DNA of 9,250 nt from Caulobacteraceae bacterium (GTDB lineage Bacteria; Pseudomonadota; Alphaproteobacteria; Caulobacterales; Caulobacteraceae), in NCBI GenBank assembly GCA_003161535.1, contig PMOM01000248.1, forward strand, positions 1 to 9,250, given 5' to 3'. Within the stretch, counting starts at the first letter, position 1. Every line of letters begins with the position of its first letter. The notes under the pieces were generated by a model that searched no databases, was not told the DNA's origin, and saw only the letters and a program-made list of their open reading frames with translations. The position numbers and the translations under genes were made by a program. Shown in pieces: positions 6,743 through 9,250 of this stretch.

Positions 6743-6761
6743 AGGCTGGTCTTTAGGCGCC

Positions 6762-7484
<723 letters not shown>

Positions 7485-7490
7485 GGGCAG

Positions 7491-7514
7491 CGCGGGGTGG
7501 ACCGGGGGCCCGCG
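7491..7514 (+). terminator. Possible GC hairpin terminator after terC
   Basis: CGCGGG (7491-7496) and CCCGCG (7509-7514) are exact reverse complements with a 12-base loop, starting seven bases after the terC stop. No T-run follows. The position, before a long gene-free stretch, is what makes termination plausible. Confidence 0.3.
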
Positions 7515-7699
7515 ACGGATTGTCGCAACCAGTCAAGCTTGAGGCGCCGATTTCACCGCAAATCGCGATTCGCATCCCGTCCCGCGCGGCGCGACCGTCG
7601 GCCTCACGAGAGCCGGTTCTGCTTGGCGGGTCTGCAACGATCGCCCGCCCAGATTGCGAAGGCGCAAGACTTTCGGCGCGGTTGCGCGTCGACGCGATA

Positions 7700-7715
7700 G
7701 TTAAATTCCGTTAAC
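7700..7715. promoter_or_regulatory. Inverted GTTAA-N6-TTAAC, candidate regulator binding site
   Basis: GTTAA (7700-7704) and TTAAC (7711-7715) are perfect inverted half-sites separated by ATTCCG. The pair also reads as TTAA-N6-TTAA, one base short of the TTAA-N7-TTAA spacing known for the alphaproteobacterial cell-cycle regulator CtrA. It stands out from GC-rich surroundings and lies five bases before a GACTC site. Binding by CtrA or any other protein is inference. Confidence 0.3.
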
Positions 7716-7719
7716 GCTG

Positions 7720-7938
7720 GACTCAATAGCGCATTCAGCTTCCGCGACCGCGCGAACACGGGCGTGTATTGGAAAAAAATAGGCCAGATTTCTGTGGGAC
7801 TCGCAGAACATAATTTCGGGTTACATCGCCGACTGAAGTATAGTATTCAGATCAAGTGACTCGCCATCGGCGGTGATGCACGACCAGCCGACGCGGTCAA
7901 TTCCGGCCGCCGTCACGATACTGCGACCATAAAGACTC
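7720..7938. other. Cluster of four GANTC (CcrM methylation-type) sites
   Basis: GACTC occurs at 7720-7724, 7798-7802, 7858-7862 and 7934-7938; a fifth GANTC site (GATTC) is at 7567-7571. GANTC is the target of the alphaproteobacterial cell-cycle methylase CcrM. By my count by eye the rest of the window has roughly one such site per 400 bases, so four in 219 bases is denser than the surroundings. The sites are certain; a regulatory role is inferred. Confidence 0.4.
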
Positions 7939-7948
7939 TTTTCATTCT

Positions 7949-7970
7949 CTTGAGGCATGGCTACCTCAGG
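7949..7970 (+). promoter_or_regulatory. Small hairpin upstream of the CHAP gene
   Basis: CTTGAGG (7949-7955) and CCTCAGG (7964-7970) form a 7-bp stem with one G-T wobble around the 8-base loop CATGGCTA. It ends 12 bases before the ribosome binding site of the CHAP gene, so it could be a leader hairpin or an operator. It is short and could be chance. Confidence 0.25.
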
Positions 7971-7982
7971 TCGCAGAAGTTC

Positions 7983-7989
7983 GGGGGAG
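7983..7989 (+). promoter_or_regulatory. Ribosome binding site fixing the GTG start of the CHAP gene
   Basis: GGGGGAG lies nine bases before GTG 7999. The GTG places a complete signal peptide at the N-terminus, and no ATG in frame upstream gives a better start. Confidence 0.65.
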
Positions 7990-7998
7990 TAATCCGTA

Positions 7999-8661
7999 GT
8001 GCATCAACGCATCCGAGCGACCGTGAGTTCCGTCGCCGTGGCTCTGATCCTTTGCCTCAGCCCAGGCGGGGCATCGGCCGAATCCTACTGGCAGTGTGTG
8101 CCCTTCGCCCGCTTGATGTCGGGTATCCAGATATTCGGCGATGCCCATACCTGGTGGCAGCAGGCCGCCGGCCGGTACCAGACCGGATTCACTCCCAAAG
8201 CCGGGGCGGTTCTGTGCTTCAAGCCGACCGGCCGTATGCGCCTGGGCCACGTCGCGGTTGTCAGCCAGGTGCTCACCGACCGCATCATCCAGATCACCCA
8301 CGCCAACTGGTCGATCATCGACGGCGCGCGCGGACAGGTTGAACAGAATGTCACGGTGATCGACGTCTCGCCGGGCGGAGACTGGAGCCAGGTCAAGGTG
8401 TGGTACGATCCCTCGCGCAATCTGGGCGCCACCACCTATCCCACCTACGGCTTCATCTATCAGGACGCCGCCGCGTCGCGGTTCGCCGTCGCCCAGGACA
8501 CCGCCGTCGCCATGGCCCAGAACGCCGCCAACCGCGTCGTCGCCGCCGTGCGGCCCGGCGCTTCTCCGCTGCAGATGCTCGGCCAAGTGGCCGATTCCAC
8601 CGACCGCATCGCCGCGCTCATCCAATTGGCGACCGGCCAGGGCGGATCCGACAAGCGCTAG
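7999..8661 (+). CDS. Secreted CHAP-domain protein, probable peptidoglycan amidase/endopeptidase
   Basis: 220 residues with a GTG start supported by GGGGGAG nine bases upstream. Residues 1-27 are a signal peptide (SSVAVALILCLS core, cut at ASA/ES). The CHAP fold (NlpC/P60-like cysteine hydrolase) covers ~28-155. The catalytic Cys33 is in YWQCVPFAR, the fold is marked by AGAVLCFKP (68-76), His84 is in LGHVAVVSQV, and HANW (101-104) gives the likely third polar residue, Asn103. CHAP enzymes cut amide or peptide bonds of murein, so the site of action is the periplasm or cell wall. After the domain, a ~65-residue Ala-rich helical tail (SRFAVAQDTAVAMAQNAANR and onward) has no recognised domain and may mediate localisation or partner binding. 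The long upstream region with GANTC sites suggests controlled expression. Substrate and partners are unknown. Confidence 0.88.
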   Translation: MHQRIRATVSSVAVALILCLSPGGASAESYWQCVPFARLMSGIQIFGDAHTWWQQAAGRYQTGFTPKAGAVLCFKPTGRMRLGHVAVVSQVLTDRIIQITHANWSIIDGARGQVEQNVTVIDVSPGGDWSQVKVWYDPSRNLGATTYPTYGFIYQDAAASRFAVAQDTAVAMAQNAANRVVAAVRPGASPLQMLGQVADSTDRIAALIQLATGQGGSDKR

Positions 8662-8720
8662 CGGCCCCGCTGGAACCGCAGCGGCGAACCCTCGAGCTTC
8701 CTGGCCGGGGGGCCGGCGCC

Positions 8721-9250
8721 ATGGCGGCGCTGGATTTTGGCCCGATCGAACGGGCCGTGGACGTCGTTTTCCTGCACGCCACTGGCTTCAACGCCCTCAC
8801 CTATCGCCACGTCCTGGCCTCCTTGGCCAAGCGTTATCGCGTCTTGGCCATCGATCAGCGGGGGCATGGAGCCTCGAGCCTTTCGGCGCCTTTGGGCGAA
8901 CGCCACGACTGGCTCGGCTATCGCGATGATCTCCTGGCCGCCTTGGAGGCCCTTGACCTCTCTGACGTGACTATCTCGGGCCACTCCATGGGGGGAACCG
9001 TTTCGCTCCTGGCGGCCGCCCAGGCGCCTGATCGCGTCCGCCGGCTGGTGTTGTTCGATCCGGTCATCCCGCCAGCGGAGCTGCGCGGCGCCGCGCGAAG
9101 CTCCCCCATGGTGCAGGCCGCGGCGCGCCGCCGGGCGGAATTTCCAAGCCGGGCCGATGCGCTGAACTCCTATCGCGGCCGCGGGGCGTTCAAGACCTGG
9201 CCCGAAGCGATGCTCGCCGACTATGTCGCGGCGGCCTTCAGGGACCTGCC
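8721..9250 (+). CDS. Alpha/beta hydrolase, N-terminal 176 codons (3' truncated)
   Basis: Starts at ATG 8721, with a G-run (8707-8712) as a probable ribosome binding site; the frame is open to the window end. Classic alpha/beta-hydrolase landmarks appear in order: VVFLHATGFN (15-24) with the oxyanion-hole His-Ala-Thr-Gly, AIDQRGHGASS (43-53), then the nucleophile elbow GHSMGG (87-92) with Ser89 as nucleophile, and RLVLFDPVIPP (108-118). The catalytic His and the end of the cap/core lie beyond 9250, and the catalytic Asp cannot be assigned with confidence. Family members are usually 260-300 residues, so roughly 60% is present. No signal peptide is seen, so it is probably cytoplasmic. Substrate cannot be inferred; a generic ester or lipid/xenobiotic hydrolase is the neutral call. 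It lies 59 bases after the CHAP gene. Confidence 0.9.
   Translation, partial: MAALDFGPIERAVDVVFLHATGFNALTYRHVLASLAKRYRVLAIDQRGHGASSLSAPLGERHDWLGYRDDLLAALEALDLSDVTISGHSMGGTVSLLAAAQAPDRVRRLVLFDPVIPPAELRGAARSSPMVQAAARRRAEFPSRADALNSYRGRGAFKTWPEAMLADYVAAAFRDL

Larger units (their letters stand above)
7485..7998. other. 514-base gene-free region between terC and the CHAP gene
   Basis: No credible gene is seen on either strand; the short open frames here have poor composition and no ribosome binding site. The first ~200 bases are GC-rich like the rest of the window and contain a 10-bp palindrome AATCGCGATT (7561-7570). The part from about 7695 to 7960 is clearly richer in A and T (for example GGAAAAAAATAGG at 7771-7783 and AAGTATAGTATTCAG at 7836-7850). 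It holds an inverted GTTAA/TTAAC pair, four GACTC sites and a small hairpin, each listed separately. This looks like a regulatory region for the CHAP gene, possibly with a long leader. A small RNA cannot be excluded. Confidence 0.6.

Noticed and set aside
5005..6756. 583-codon open frame on the + strand in another frame of priA
   Set aside because: The product is extremely Arg/Gly/Pro-rich without motifs, while the priA frame carries every helicase motif. High GC at third positions keeps the other frame free of stops.
6677..6761. yybP-ykoY manganese riboswitch before terC
   Set aside because: The gap is short and lacks the conserved loop sequences I know for this riboswitch; only generic inverted repeats are visible.
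7497..7714. Two short + strand open frames (67 and 64 codons) in the gene-free region
   Set aside because: No ribosome binding site, Arg/Ser/Pro-biased composition, overlapping each other in different frames and crossing palindromic DNA.
7821..7844. TTACAT and TATAGT as a sigma-70-type promoter for the CHAP gene
   Set aside because: The spacer is only 12 bases, too short for a normal -35/-10 pair.
8047..8058. Lipobox at Cys20 of the CHAP protein signal peptide
   Set aside because: The residues before the Cys (LIL) do not fit the small-residue lipobox requirement, and a clear ASA cleavage site follows.
8667..8684. CCGCT/AGCGG inverted repeat after the CHAP gene as a terminator
   Set aside because: Only 5 bp of stem, no T-tract, and GC-rich surroundings make chance likely.

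Overview
The window is a GC-rich, gene-dense bacterial segment with every convincing gene on the + strand. Family content (an MnmH-SelD selenouridine pair, DUF1272, an alphaproteobacterial-style PriA, a small Cys-rich secreted family), codon use and several GANTC sites in one intergenic region suggest an alphaproteobacterium. Caulobacterales (Caulobacter/Phenylobacterium-like) is my best guess, inferred and not proven. I see no IS element, CRISPR array, tRNA or rRNA.

Layout. (1) 1-1944: three poorly characterised envelope or secreted proteins. They are the C-terminal part of a coiled-coil, single-membrane-span protein, an overlapping secreted protein with six cysteines, and a small secreted protein with four cysteines in its mature part. 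A perfect 9-bp GC hairpin follows the third gene. (2) 2065-4190: mnmH (selU) and selD, overlapping by ATGA. This is the two-gene route that makes selenophosphate and uses it to convert 2-thiouridine to 2-selenouridine in tRNA wobble positions. (3) 4202-7484: a DUF1272 small zinc-ribbon-like protein, the PriA replication-restart helicase, and a TerC-family membrane protein, all closely spaced. (4) 7485-7998: a 514-base gene-free region, unusually AT-rich for the window in its second half. It carries an inverted GTTAA/TTAAC pair, four GACTC sites within 219 bases and a small hairpin before the next gene. (5) 7999-8661: a secreted CHAP-domain (probable peptidoglycan amidase/peptidase) protein with a GTG start. 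(6) 8721-9250: the first 176 codons of an alpha/beta hydrolase that runs off the window.

How it fits together. The mnmH-selD pair is a clear metabolic unit: SelD makes selenophosphate and MnmH uses it. DUF1272, priA and terC follow in the same direction and may share transcription, but their functions are unrelated. The most distinctive observations are the PriA zinc region, where one of the two Cys4 zinc sites has lost three of its four ligands, the uncharacterised secreted trio at the left edge, and the regulatory-looking region before the CHAP gene. I found no convincing evidence of a wholly new multi-gene system. The left-edge trio is the only candidate and it is cut by the window border.
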